Shown: positions 20,660 through 31,190 of the stretch, piece by piece
Position numbering within the stretch: position 1 is the first letter of the stretch
Layout of the letters: the number at the start of each line of letters is the position of its first letter
From: QWOP01 sp003669605
GTDB taxonomy: Bacteria; Planctomycetota; Planctomycetia; Pirellulales; UBA1268
Direction: 5' to 3'
Assembly (NCBI GenBank): GCA_947481985.1
Contig: CANKIK010000002.1
Coordinates: 62,001 to 126,000 of the forward strand
DNA length: 64,000 bases
The notes under the pieces: model-generated
What the model saw: only the letters and a program-made list of their open reading frames with translations
Databases searched by the model: none
What the model was told of the DNA's origin: nothing
Made by a program: the position numbers and the translations under genes

Positions 20660-23600
20660 ATGCACAGGCGTGGAAGAGGGACTTTCAAGCAGAGGAGGGG
20701 GGGCCTGGCGCTTGTCGCCTGGATGATCCTCGGTGCAGCGATCGTTCCCCCAGCACGCTCAGCAGAGCCGACGCCACCGACAGTCCGCTTCGACCGCGAC
20801 ATCCTCCCGATACTCGCGAACACCTGCTTCGCCTGCCACGGCCCCGACGAGAAGACGCGGCAGGCCGACCTCCGCCTCGACACTGTCGAGGGAGCGAGCG
20901 CTCCGCGCGACGGCAGCCCCGCGATCGTGCCCGGCAACCCCCAGGCAAGCGCCCTGCTCCAGCGGATCGGTTCGACAGACCCAGACGTTGTCATGCCCCC
21001 GCCCGGAACCAACAAGACGCTGACGCTCGAACAACGCCAAAAGATCGAGACCTGGATTGCTTCCGGCGCTCCCTATGAAGGCCACTGGGCCTACCGGGCG
21101 CTGGTCCGCCCGCAGCCGCCGGGGGCGGGTGCTTCGCCGGTCGACGCCTTCGTCGATGCAACGCTCTCTCGCGAGGGAGTGACTGCTGCCAGCGCGGCCG
21201 ACCGGACGACGCTCGCCCGACGCTTGGCCCTCGACCTGACGGGCATTCCGCAAGAGCCTGCCGAGATCGATGCTTTCCTGGCCGACACCTCGCCAGATGC
21301 CTACGGCACCTACGTCGATCGTCTGCTCGCCAGCCCGGCCCATGCCGAGCGGATGGCGGTCTGGTGGCTCGACCTGGTGCGCTATGCCGACTCGGTGGGC
21401 TACCACGGCGACCAGAATGTGACGATCTGGCCCTACCGCGACTGGGTGATTCAAGCCTTCCAGAAGAACATGCCGTTCGACCGCTTCACCCGGGAACAGC
21501 TCGCCGGCGACCTGATCCCCGGAAACACGATCGACCAACGCGTGGCCGCGGCCTACAACCGGCTGGGAATGATGAGCGCCGAGGGGGGTGCGCAAGCCGA
21601 GGAATACCTCCTCAAGTACGCCGCCGACCGGGTCCGCGACGTGTCTGGGGCGTGGCTCGGTTCGACCCTCGGCTGCGCTGAGTGCCACGACCATAAATAC
21701 GATCCGTTCTCGACCCGCGACTTCTACTCGATGTCTGCATTCTTCGCCGACATTGAGGAGCGGGGCGTGTATGACCCCGGCCAGGGGCGCGACAACGCGT
21801 GGGGGAGGATGGAGCTTTTCACCACTGCGGAACAAGCAGCGGAACTCGCCCTCCTCGACGAGCGGATTCTGGGGCTGCGGAGGGACCTTGAAACCGACAC
21901 TCCCGAACGTGTCGCCGCGCGGAACGCATGGCTCGAGGCACAGCACAGCGACCCGTGGCGGACGCTTGAGCCGGTGGCGATGGTCGGAAGTGGTGGAGCC
22001 ATCCTCGATATCCAAACCGACCGCTCGGTGCTCGCCTCCGGACCGCGCCCAGAAACAGGCGACACGACGCTCGTCTTCGAACTGCCGGCGGGGCCGATGG
22101 CGGGAGTCCGCCTCGAGGCGCTCACGCACGACAGCCTGCCGCAGAAGGGACCAGGGCGGGCCGACAACGGTAATCTCGTCGTCACGGAATTGAGAATCGC
22201 CCTCCGCGAATCAGACGCCGGGAAGGGGGCGGCGGCGCAGCCAAGCGACCGTCCGGTCCCCCTGGCGAAAGCCGTGGCGAGTTTCGAGCAGGCAGTGGCT
22301 GGCGACGTCACCCCAGCAGGGAAATGGCTGGCGGCATATGCCATCGACGGAGCTGCCAGTGGCGACAACGTCGGCTGGGCGATCCATGAGCAGGTGGGCC
22401 ACGACCAATGGCTCATTCTCCAGCCACAACAGCCGGTGGAGGTCCCGGAAGGGACGCTCCTGGTGGTGACTATTGAGCAGCACCATCCGGTGGGCTATCA
22501 GCTCGGCCGCTTCCGTCTGGCGATCTCACGCGCTGCCACCGACGATCCCGGCGCCGGGAGTCTTCCCGCTCCTTTCGCCGCGGCGGCCGCGAAACCGGCA
22601 GCGGAGCGGTCGGCCGACGAGGCCGCGCTGTTGGTCGCCCGCTTCCGCGAGATCGCGCCGCTCCTGGCCGCCCAGCGTGAGGCACTCTTTGCAGCAGAGA
22701 AAGCCCGGAAGGAAGTTGTCGACCAACTCCCCTCGATCCCGGTGACGGTGGCCGTCGATCCCCGCCCGGTGCGGATCCTTCCGCGCGGGAACTGGATGGA
22801 CCGCTCTGGTGAGATCGTCAGCCCGGCCACGCCAGCGTTCCTGGCAGGCATGGCGCCACAGGCCAGCACCGATCCGGCCCAGGCCCCGCCGCGGCGCACG
22901 CGCCTCGACCTGGCCGACTGGATGACGTCGCCTGCCAATCCCCTCGTTCCCCGCGTCCTCGCCAATCGGCTGTGGGCGATGCTCTTCGGCCAAGGGCTCT
23001 CTCGGCGGCTCGACGACCACGGCGCCCAGGGGGAGCCACCGAGCCATCCGGAACTGCTCGACTGGCTGGCCTGCGAACTGCGGGATGGCGCCGTCCAGCC
23101 GGCGGGCGCTGGCACCCCCTGGAACCTCCGGGCGGTGCTCCGCGAGATCGTCATCAGCGATGCCTACAGGCGAAGCAGCGCCGTACCTGCCGAGATGGTT
23201 GAACGTGATCCGGAGAATCGGCTCCTCGCCCGACAAAACAGGCTCCGTGTCGAGGCCGAGATGGTCCGCGACACGGCGCTTGCTGCCGCCGGATTACTGG
23301 TCGGTGATGTGGGGGGACCAAGCGTCAAGCCCTACCAGCCGGAGGGCTATTGGGATTACCTCAACTTCCCGCAGCGCACCTGGCAGGCCGACCGGGGAAA
23401 GAGCCTCTACCGCCGCGGCCTCTACACCCACTGGCAGCGGCAGTATCTCCACCCTGCGCTGATGGTCTTCGACGCACCGAGCCGGGAGGAATGCACCGCC
23501 CGTCGGCCGCGGTCCAACACGCCGCTGCAGGCGCTGGTGCTCCTCAACGACCCCGAATACGTCGAGGCGGCACGGGCTCTGGCCACCAAGACGCTCGCCG

Positions 23601-23866
23601 AAGGGGGCGCCGATCCCCTCTCTCGGGCTCGGTTCATGCTCCGCCGCGCGGTGGGCCGAGTCCCTTCCGATCGCGAGGCGGCCGTCGTTGCAGAACTCGT
23701 GTCTGCGGAGCAGGCCCGGTTTGTCGCTGATGCCGATGGGGTGAAAAAACTGCTCGCCATCGGCGACCTGCCACTGCCGGAGGGTCTCGACAGAGTTGAA
23801 CTCGCCGCCTGGACGACGGCCGCTCGGGTGGTGCTCAACATGCAGGAAACCTTCACGAGGAATTAA
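20660..23866 (+). CDS. Planctomycete cytochrome c-like PSCyt1/PSCyt2/PSD1 protein
   Basis: A 1068-residue exported protein. ATG 20660 follows AGGAGGAGA; a TTG 21 bases earlier is less likely. After a signal peptide ending ARSAE comes a PSCyt1 domain with a haem-type CxxCH (CFACH, about residue 60) and the RQADLRLD motif. DUF1549 follows with AVWWLDLVRYADSVGY, NMPFDRFTREQLAGDLIPG and a second CxxCH (CAECHDHKYDPF). A beta-rich middle region has no clear domain. DUF1553 ends the chain (NRLWAMLFGQGL, RVEAEMVRDTAL, RRPRSNTPLQALVLLNDP). The protein is the full-length counterpart of the truncated gene at base 2. Its stop is 4 bases before the GTG of the DUF1501 gene, so the pair is surely co-transcribed. 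Confidence 0.95.
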   Translation: MHRRGRGTFKQRRGGLALVAWMILGAAIVPPARSAEPTPPTVRFDRDILPILANTCFACHGPDEKTRQADLRLDTVEGASAPRDGSPAIVPGNPQASALLQRIGSTDPDVVMPPPGTNKTLTLEQRQKIETWIASGAPYEGHWAYRALVRPQPPGAGASPVDAFVDATLSREGVTAASAADRTTLARRLALDLTGIPQEPAEIDAFLADTSPDAYGTYVDRLLASPAHAERMAVWWLDLVRYADSVGYHGDQNVTIWPYRDWVIQAFQKNMPFDRFTREQLAGDLIPGNTIDQRVAAAYNRLGMMSAEGGAQAEEYLLKYAADRVRDVSGAWLGSTLGCAECHDHKYDPFSTRDFYSMSAFFADIEERGVYDPGQGRDNAWGRMELFTTAEQAAELALLDERILGLRRDLETDTPERVAARNAWLEAQHSDPWRTLEPVAMVGSGGAILDIQTDRSVLASGPRPETGDTTLVFELPAGPMAGVRLEALTHDSLPQKGPGRADNGNLVVTELRIALRESDAGKGAAAQPSDRPVPLAKAVASFEQAVAGDVTPAGKWLAAYAIDGAASGDNVGWAIHEQVGHDQWLILQPQQPVEVPEGTLLVVTIEQHHPVGYQLGRFRLAISRAATDDPGAGSLPAPFAAAAAKPAAERSADEAALLVARFREIAPLLAAQREALFAAEKARKEVVDQLPSIPVTVAVDPRPVRILPRGNWMDRSGEIVSPATPAFLAGMAPQASTDPAQAPPRRTRLDLADWMTSPANPLVPRVLANRLWAMLFGQGLSRRLDDHGAQGEPPSHPELLDWLACELRDGAVQPAGAGTPWNLRAVLREIVISDAYRRSSAVPAEMVERDPENRLLARQNRLRVEAEMVRDTALAAAGLLVGDVGGPSVKPYQPEGYWDYLNFPQRTWQADRGKSLYRRGLYTHWQRQYLHPALMVFDAPSREECTARRPRSNTPLQALVLLNDPEYVEAARALATKTLAEGGADPLSRARFMLRRAVGRVPSDREAAVVAELVSAEQARFVADADGVKKLLAIGDLPLPEGLDRVELAAWTTAARVVLNMQETFTRN

Positions 23867-23870
23867 CAAC

Positions 23871-25349
<1,479 letters not shown>

Positions 25350-25475
25350 GGGTGTGATGGGCTGAGACGCGGGCTGCCGACTTCGGCCCGGGAGTCGCGT
25401 CGCGGTTGGTGGCGCTGGATGGCAAAGCGGCGAACTGGAGACGACAGGCAAAAGCGGGGGCCCGCCGACTGCCAA

Positions 25476-26951
25476 TCAGCTCTTGTCGTCGCGGCGTTTG
25501 CGGCGCGCGTCCTTCTCGCGCTGCTTCTTCAACTTCCGCCGGTCATCGGCGGACAGACGCCTGCCAGTGTCACCTTTCGGTCTCCCCATCCGGGCGGCGG
25601 GGTTGGTGAGTTGCCCTTGCAACTGCTGCATCTGCGCCATCCGCTCGCGAACGCCGAGCCCGGCCATGCCCTTCATCATCGACGCCATGCCGTCGAACTG
25701 CTTGACCAGATCGCTGACCTCATGGGGTTCCACGCCGGCACCAGCGGCGATCCGGCGGCGACGGGTCTGGTCGACCACTCGGGCTGGATTCCGCCGCTCT
25801 GGCGGCGTCATCGAGTCGATGATCCCGAACAGTCGGCGCATATCTTTTTCCAGATCGACACCGCCGAGCATCTGCTGGACACCCCCCATGCCGGGAATCA
25901 TCCCCAGCACCTTTCCAAGCGGTCCGAGGCGGCGGGTCTGCTGGAGCATGTTCTTGAAATCGTCGAGCGTGAATTCGCCCGCCCGGAGTCGCTCCTCCTG
26001 CCGCTTCATCTCATCCTGATCAAACTTCCGCTGCGCCTCCTCGACCAAGGAGAGGACGTCCCCCATGCCGAGGATCCGACCCGCCATCCGTTCCGGGTGA
26101 AAATCCTCCAGGGCCTCAATCTGCTCTCCGGTACCGATGAACTTGATCGGCACCCCAGTCACGCTCTTCACGGAGAGGGCCGCACCACCGCGGGCATCGC
26201 CGTCGAGCTTGGTCATGATGATGCCGTCGATCTCAAGCGCCTCGTTGAAGGCCTTGGCACTCCGTACGGCATCCTGCCCGGTCATCGCATCGACAACCAG
26301 ATACACCTGATCGGGTCCGACGGTACGGTCGATCCGCGTCAGCTCATCCATCAGCGCCTGGTCGATCGCCAGCCGCCCAGCGGTGTCGAGGATGACGACG
26401 GAGATCCCCTCCTTCCGGGCCCTCTCCACCCCAGCGTTGCAGACAGCGACCGGATCGGTGACACCATCAGGGGTGTGTACCGGGATGCCGAGTTGGCGAC
26501 CAAGGATCGCCAACTGCTCAATGGCCGCTGGGCGCTGCAAGTCGGCGGCCACGAGCAACACGCCGCGGCCCTGCTCATGAATCCGCCGCGCTAACTTGGC
26601 GCACGAGGTGGTCTTGCCGGAGCCCTGCAGGCCGCAGAGCATGAGGACCGTCGCCCGGCCGGCCTGGAGGTGGAGCGCGTGGTCCACCGGCCCCATCAAG
26701 TTGACCAGTTCCTGGTGGACGATGCCCACCAGTTGCTGCGCCGGGTCGAGCGACTCAAGCACCTTGGCGCCGACCGCTCCGGCCACCACCCGGTCGAGGA
26801 ATGAGTCAACGACGTCATAAGCGACGTCGGCCTCGAGGAGGGCAGTCCGCACCGCCCCCAAACCCTCGCGCATGTTCGCTTCGGTGAGTTTCCCACGGCC
26901 CCGCAGGGAGGCCAGGGCACTGGTCAGCGAGGCCGAGAGCGATTCGAACAT
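25476..26951 (-). CDS. ffh: Signal recognition particle protein Ffh
   Basis: A 491-residue SRP54-type GTPase that binds signal peptides and the 4.5S RNA and targets ribosomes to the membrane. An N-terminal helical bundle is followed by the G domain: P-loop GLQGSGKTT, DTAGRL and TKLDGDARGG. The methionine-rich M domain has MLQQTRRLGPLGKVLGMIPG and RRRRIAAGAG. A lysine/arginine-rich tail (RRKLKKQREKDARRKRR) extends beyond the usual end. ATG 26951 has AGGAG upstream. It stands alone; the often-adjacent rpsP is not present downstream in this window. Confidence 0.97.
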   Translation of the reverse strand: MFESLSASLTSALASLRGRGKLTEANMREGLGAVRTALLEADVAYDVVDSFLDRVVAGAVGAKVLESLDPAQQLVGIVHQELVNLMGPVDHALHLQAGRATVLMLCGLQGSGKTTSCAKLARRIHEQGRGVLLVAADLQRPAAIEQLAILGRQLGIPVHTPDGVTDPVAVCNAGVERARKEGISVVILDTAGRLAIDQALMDELTRIDRTVGPDQVYLVVDAMTGQDAVRSAKAFNEALEIDGIIMTKLDGDARGGAALSVKSVTGVPIKFIGTGEQIEALEDFHPERMAGRILGMGDVLSLVEEAQRKFDQDEMKRQEERLRAGEFTLDDFKNMLQQTRRLGPLGKVLGMIPGMGGVQQMLGGVDLEKDMRRLFGIIDSMTPPERRNPARVVDQTRRRRIAAGAGVEPHEVSDLVKQFDGMASMMKGMAGLGVRERMAQMQQLQGQLTNPAARMGRPKGDTGRRLSADDRRKLKKQREKDARRKRRDDKS

Positions 26952-27091
26952 GGCGGCTCCTGTGGAGGGGGGAAGGGCCGCAAGTATAGGTCACCGGCGG
27001 ACGGATTCCCGTCCGGGGGTGCAACCTTCGGCCCTTCCGGCCAACACCGCGATTCGACCGCGTTTTCCAGGGGAGATTCCGGCCAACTCGA

Positions 27092-27340
27092 TCAGCCCAG
27101 CGGAACCCCACCGTCCTCGCAGCAGGGAGCCGCCGCGGGGCCGCAGGAGTCGCATGGCGCTCCACCGCACGGTGCCGCGGGCGCCTGGTGGGCAGGTGCC
27201 GCACAGGCGGGCGAGCGGAATTCCATAAATGATGGGCTCCGGCAACTACTGCCGCCCATGCAACTGCTGCCCAGGCAACTGCAGCCGGGCGCAGCCACAA
27301 GGCCTGTCAGGATCGCGATCAGAGAGACGGCACGGAACAT
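27092..27340 (-). CDS. Small cysteine-rich lipoprotein
   Basis: An 82-residue protein with a lipoprotein-type signal (MFRAVSLIAILTGLVAAPGC), where the last Cys is the likely lipidated residue. The mature part is short and rich in Cys, Pro and Ala (SCMGGSSCRS, PCGGAPCDSCG, PCCED). ATG 27340 gives the shorter, cleaner signal; an in-frame ATG five codons earlier (27355) is the alternative. I recognise no family. Similar short Cys-rich exported proteins occur at 52865-53902 in this window. Confidence 0.65.
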   Translation of the reverse strand: MFRAVSLIAILTGLVAAPGCSCLGSSCMGGSSCRSPSFMEFRSPACAAPAHQAPAAPCGGAPCDSCGPAAAPCCEDGGVPLG

Positions 27341-27808
27341 GAGAGAAGCCTCCACCGCTTGGATGCAGCCCCCAGCCCGGAGCGGGTAGAGGACCGTGCG
27401 GCGTCGCAGACGCCGCCGATCAAAACGTAGCCCACAATTCCCACCCCTGACGGCGGCGTGGCGAAATCCAGTCGGCTGGAACGGCTCCAGGATTCACCCC
27501 GTGCCGGTCGTGCCGGTCGTGCAACGGGCGCGGTATGCCCTCGACCGTGACGATTCCCGTCGTCTGGAGTGACGATTCCTTTTGTGAACGATGGACAACC
27601 CACGTCGTGGTTCCGGGGCGGCGCCAGAGCTGTGGAAGCGGCTGGCCCTTTGTCGCCCGGCCCCGCTCCCGTTCTCGATCCAGACTGTCACTGCACCATG
27701 CCCGGCTCCCAGACAGAAAAGCCACGGCCTTCCGGCGTTCACTGGCCGCACGGCTTGGATCCGTTTTGTCGTCCCCTGCATAGCCCACTGCTCCCCTGCC
27801 AACCCCCA
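27341..27808. other. Divergent intergenic region without a supported gene
   Basis: About 470 bases lie between the lipoprotein gene on minus and the hydrolase gene on plus. Open frames cross it in several directions, but none has a ribosome site, signal peptide or recognisable domain. It probably holds the two promoters; I cannot point to their boxes. Confidence 0.5.
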
Positions 27809-29053
27809 ATGCGTCGAACGGCCAGACCCATGCGCTTATTGAGTCGCCCACTCTCCTTCCCGGCCGTCCTGCTTGCCGCGGTCGTGTTCACATCCCTGGC
27901 GGCGGTTTCGCTTCCAGCGGCGGACGTCTCCTCCCCTCCGCCGGCCTGTCCGATGTCGTTGGACACCGTCCCGTTGGAAGGCGTGGCTGAGGACGCCGCA
28001 CCGGACGACGACGTCTCCCACTGCGTGTCGTTGGAGGGCCCCTCGTCTCCCGGACCGCGGCCCGGTGCGGACGTTTGGTCGGTGCTCACCCGCTCGCTGC
28101 CAGGTATCGGCCGCATGCCATCTTCGGCCCACGTCGCTGTCGAACGGCTCGACGAATCACGCTGCTGGAAGCGATCCGATGTTGCCACGCTGCTGGAGAA
28201 TCCGCGGCAGCCGCTGGTGATCTTCATTCACGGCAACCGCTACGATCATGGCTCAGCCCGCCAACAGGGACTCCTGCTCGCCCAGCGCACCGCCGCCTGC
28301 TGCCCAGAGGCGCGTGGCGCTCGAACGGTGATCTTCTCTTGGCCGAGCGACAAGCAGGGAATCCTGCTCCGCGACAGCCGGGCGAAATACGAGCGGGCCG
28401 TGAGCGACGGCCACTATTTGGCCTGGCTGCTGGCAAAGGTGGAACCGGATCGGCCGGTGGCGATCATCGGCTACAGTTACGGGGCGCTGGTGGCACTGGA
28501 GGCGCTGGAGGACCTAGTCGCGGCCGAGCAGGCCGGGCGCAGCGATGTCCACCCCTGGATGCACCGCACCTCACCGCTGCACTTGGTGCTGGTCGCGGCG
28601 GCCGTGCGTCACGACGCCCTTGCTCCCCGCGGGCCTTACCGGGAGGTGGTGCCCTGCATCGACCGGCTGACGCTGCTGATCAATTCCAGCGACCATGCGC
28701 TGCGGTTCTTCGAACTGGTCGATCGGGGGTTGCGGACCGAAGCGCTGGGAGATGTGGGGATGCCGGCATCGTGGCTCCCCCGTGACATCGGCTTCACGCA
28801 GGTCGATGCTGCCGGGATCGTCGGCGGCAGCCACCGCTTCAAACCCTACCTCGCATCTGCCTCACTGATGCGGCGGATCTGCACCGGGGCAGGCGGTGAT
28901 CTGATCTGCCCAGCCGACGGCCCCTGCCAGGACGACCCCTGCCAAGACACCACGGCCTGTGGCGAGCAGAGTGGCAGCTGCCACGAAAACCACCCAGGCC
29001 CGTCGTCTGGAATGGTCTGCCCGGCAGATCCGAGCCGCGCCGAGGCGCCGTGA
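27809..29053 (+). CDS. Exported alpha/beta hydrolase
   Basis: A 414-residue protein with an N-terminal hydrophobic signal (SFPAVLLAAVVFTSLAAVSL) and an alpha/beta-hydrolase core. VIFIHGNRYDHGSARQQG is the oxyanion strand and GYSYGAL the nucleophile elbow with the catalytic serine; the histidine is probably in GGSHRFKPYL. The C-terminal 50 residues are Cys-rich (CPADGPCQDDPCQD, CGEQSGSCHE) and look like an added tail, perhaps disulfide-bonded. Start ATG 27809 or 27830 (MRLLSRPL) are both possible; neither has a clear ribosome site, and the open frame reaches 27569. Substrate unknown. Confidence 0.82.
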   Translation: MRRTARPMRLLSRPLSFPAVLLAAVVFTSLAAVSLPAADVSSPPPACPMSLDTVPLEGVAEDAAPDDDVSHCVSLEGPSSPGPRPGADVWSVLTRSLPGIGRMPSSAHVAVERLDESRCWKRSDVATLLENPRQPLVIFIHGNRYDHGSARQQGLLLAQRTAACCPEARGARTVIFSWPSDKQGILLRDSRAKYERAVSDGHYLAWLLAKVEPDRPVAIIGYSYGALVALEALEDLVAAEQAGRSDVHPWMHRTSPLHLVLVAAAVRHDALAPRGPYREVVPCIDRLTLLINSSDHALRFFELVDRGLRTEALGDVGMPASWLPRDIGFTQVDAAGIVGGSHRFKPYLASASLMRRICTGAGGDLICPADGPCQDDPCQDTTACGEQSGSCHENHPGPSSGMVCPADPSRAEAP

Positions 29054-29102
29054 CTGGTGGGTGGACGGGAGGGGACGCGATCCCCTTCCCGCGTCTGCCA
29101 CC

Positions 29103-30122
29103 TCAGGCAGCCCGGCGGCTGGGCACCCGTTCCGATTGCAGCCGGGCCTCCACCATCCGCCGGGCCACGTCGACCATCGTCGACTCGGCCTGCCAGCCGA
29201 TACCGTCGGCTGCCCGGCTGGGATCGGCGCGGAGGAAGCGGATCTCGTCCTGACGGATGAGCCGTTCGTCACGGACGACATGGCGGCGCCAGTCGAGCCC
29301 CAATCGGCCGAAAGCCTCCGCCACAAACGCCTCCAGCGGCATCGACACACCGGTGGCGAGCACGAGATCCTGGAGCGTGTCCTGCTGGAGCATGGCGTGC
29401 ATCGCCACGACAAACTCCGGCGCCCAACCCCAATCCCGTTCGACCGAGAGGTCACCAAGCGCCAACGGCTCCCGCGCCCCGGCAGCGATCCGGCAGGCCG
29501 CAGCGACGATCTTCTGGGTCACGAACCGCTCCGGACGGAGCGGGCTTTCATGATTGAAGAGGATCCCCGTGCACGCCTGGAGCCCGTACAGCGTGCGGTA
29601 TTGGGCCACTTGCCAATAGGCGGTCGCCTTCGCCAACGCATAGGGGTTGCTCGGCCGCGGCGGCGTCGATTCATCGGCCGGCAGGCCGCCGGTGTCGCCA
29701 AACATCGCGCCGCTGCCAGCGTTGAACAGCCGCGTCGGCAACTCGAGGACCCGCATCACTTCCAGAATGTTGAGCGTGGCGGTGCCAATGCTGCGGAACG
29801 TCTCGGCCGGCTGCTCGTAGGAGAGCGCCACCGACGATTGACCAGCGAGATTATAGATCTCGTCAGGACGGAGGCGTGCCAGCAGGGCCAGCGTGCCCCG
29901 GTATTCCGCCGGGTCCATGCGTTCGATCGAGACTCGCCCCAAGAGCCCCAGCCGCTCCAGCCCGTCCCGGTTGCAGGCGGCCCCGTTCCGGCTGGTCCCC
30001 ATCACCCGGTAGCCACACGACACCAGATGGGCCGCGAGATAGGGGCCATCCTGGCCACTGATCCCGCAGATCAGCGCAGTCCGCGGACCGCGGAGCGTCG
30101 AGAAGTGCTGGCGATCGATCAC
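29103..30122 (-). CDS. GDP-mannose 4,6-dehydratase-like NAD-dependent epimerase/dehydratase
   Basis: A 339-residue short-chain dehydratase resembling GDP-mannose 4,6-dehydratase. It has the cofactor motif GISGQDGPYL, the LAGQSSVALSYEQP motif, the YxxxK pair (NPYALAKATAYW) and FNHESPLRPERFVTQKI. Where true Gmd has SSSEMFG this protein has NAGSGAMFGDTG, so substrate or reaction may differ. The start is GTG 30122 with GAGGGA about 9 bases upstream. It follows an epimerase gene (gap 75) and a GT4 gene on the same strand, so it probably makes an activated deoxy- or keto-sugar for that transferase. A bona fide Gmd is at 35448. Confidence 0.88.
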   Translation of the reverse strand: MIDRQHFSTLRGPRTALICGISGQDGPYLAAHLVSCGYRVMGTSRNGAACNRDGLERLGLLGRVSIERMDPAEYRGTLALLARLRPDEIYNLAGQSSVALSYEQPAETFRSIGTATLNILEVMRVLELPTRLFNAGSGAMFGDTGGLPADESTPPRPSNPYALAKATAYWQVAQYRTLYGLQACTGILFNHESPLRPERFVTQKIVAAACRIAAGAREPLALGDLSVERDWGWAPEFVVAMHAMLQQDTLQDLVLATGVSMPLEAFVAEAFGRLGLDWRRHVVRDERLIRQDEIRFLRADPSRAADGIGWQAESTMVDVARRMVEARLQSERVPSRRAA

Positions 30123-30197
30123 CTGGTGGTCCCTCGAAAGTTTGAAGACTCCGTTCCGGCGCGGCCTGCACCGCCGCCATCTCCAGATTCACGCGTG

Positions 30198-31190
30198 TCA
30201 GACCCTGGCTGCAAACCATGCGACGGTCTGCTCGATCCCCTCGTCCAATCCCACGTGGGGACGCCAATCGAGCACCTCTCCGGCCAGCGTTGCATCGACG
30301 AGGTTGGAACGCAGGTCTCCAGGACGGGCCGGGCCATGGAGCGGCAGCGGGATCTGCGCACCATGGCCACAGCGCTCGAGGACCGCCGACATCCGCTCAC
30401 GGATCGCCTTCTCGAGCACGTTGACATCGGTACCGATCCCGGTGCCGATATTGAGACTCGTGAGCGTGCCGGCACGGATCCGCGGCGAATCTGAGGCCAG
30501 TGCCGCCACGTTCGCCAGCGCCACATCTGGACCGTAGACGTAATCGCGGACGTACATCCCGTCGCCGTTGATCGTGGCCGGCAGTCCGGCCAGATACTTC
30601 TTGGAGAAGATCGCCACCACGCCGGCCTCCCCGTGCGGATTCTGCCGCGGCCCGTAGACGTTGGCAAAGCGGAGTGCTACTCCCGCCAGGCCATGCTCGG
30701 CGGCGTAGAACTTGAGATAGCGTTCCCCCACCCACTTGGTGATTCCATAGGGGCTTACCGGATCAGCCGGGGTGTCTTCCGGGGCCGGTGCGGTCACCTC
30801 GCCGTAGAGCACACCGCCACTGGAGGCGAAGACAAATCGCCGGCAGGAATGGGCCACTGCGGCATCGAGAACATTGATCAGGCCGATGCAGTTGACCTCC
30901 GCGTCGAAGAGCGGTTCGCGGACCGAGCGGCTGACCGACATCTGCGCTGCCAGATGACAGACCGCATCCGGTCGGAAGGCCGCAAACGCCCTCCCTACGG
31001 CAGCGGCGTCGCGGATGTCGATGGCCTCGAGTGACACGCCCACTGGGAGGTTGTCCCGCGTGCCGGTGGAGAGATCATCGATCACCCCCGGCAGATGGCC
31101 GGCGGCCAACAGCGCATCGACGACGTGACTGCCGATAAACCCGGCACCACCGGTGACCAAGACACGCATCCCGCTGTGATCCTGTTTCAT
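30198..31190 (-). CDS. NAD-dependent epimerase, UDP-glucose 4-epimerase-like
   Basis: A 330-residue extended short-chain dehydrogenase. Motifs: GGAGFIGSH near residue 14, HLAAQMSVSRSV, SSGGVLYG, the YxxxK pair in SPYGITKWVGERY, and RFANVYGPRQNPHGEAG. These fit a nucleotide-sugar 4-epimerase; the exact sugar cannot be told. ATG 31190 overlaps the stop of the GT4 gene (ATGA), so translation is coupled. An internal ATG 21 bases later (MRVLVTGG) is an alternative start. Confidence 0.9.
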   Translation of the reverse strand: MKQDHSGMRVLVTGGAGFIGSHVVDALLAAGHLPGVIDDLSTGTRDNLPVGVSLEAIDIRDAAAVGRAFAAFRPDAVCHLAAQMSVSRSVREPLFDAEVNCIGLINVLDAAVAHSCRRFVFASSGGVLYGEVTAPAPEDTPADPVSPYGITKWVGERYLKFYAAEHGLAGVALRFANVYGPRQNPHGEAGVVAIFSKKYLAGLPATINGDGMYVRDYVYGPDVALANVAALASDSPRIRAGTLTSLNIGTGIGTDVNVLEKAIRERMSAVLERCGHGAQIPLPLHGPARPGDLRSNLVDATLAGEVLDWRPHVGLDEGIEQTVAWFAARV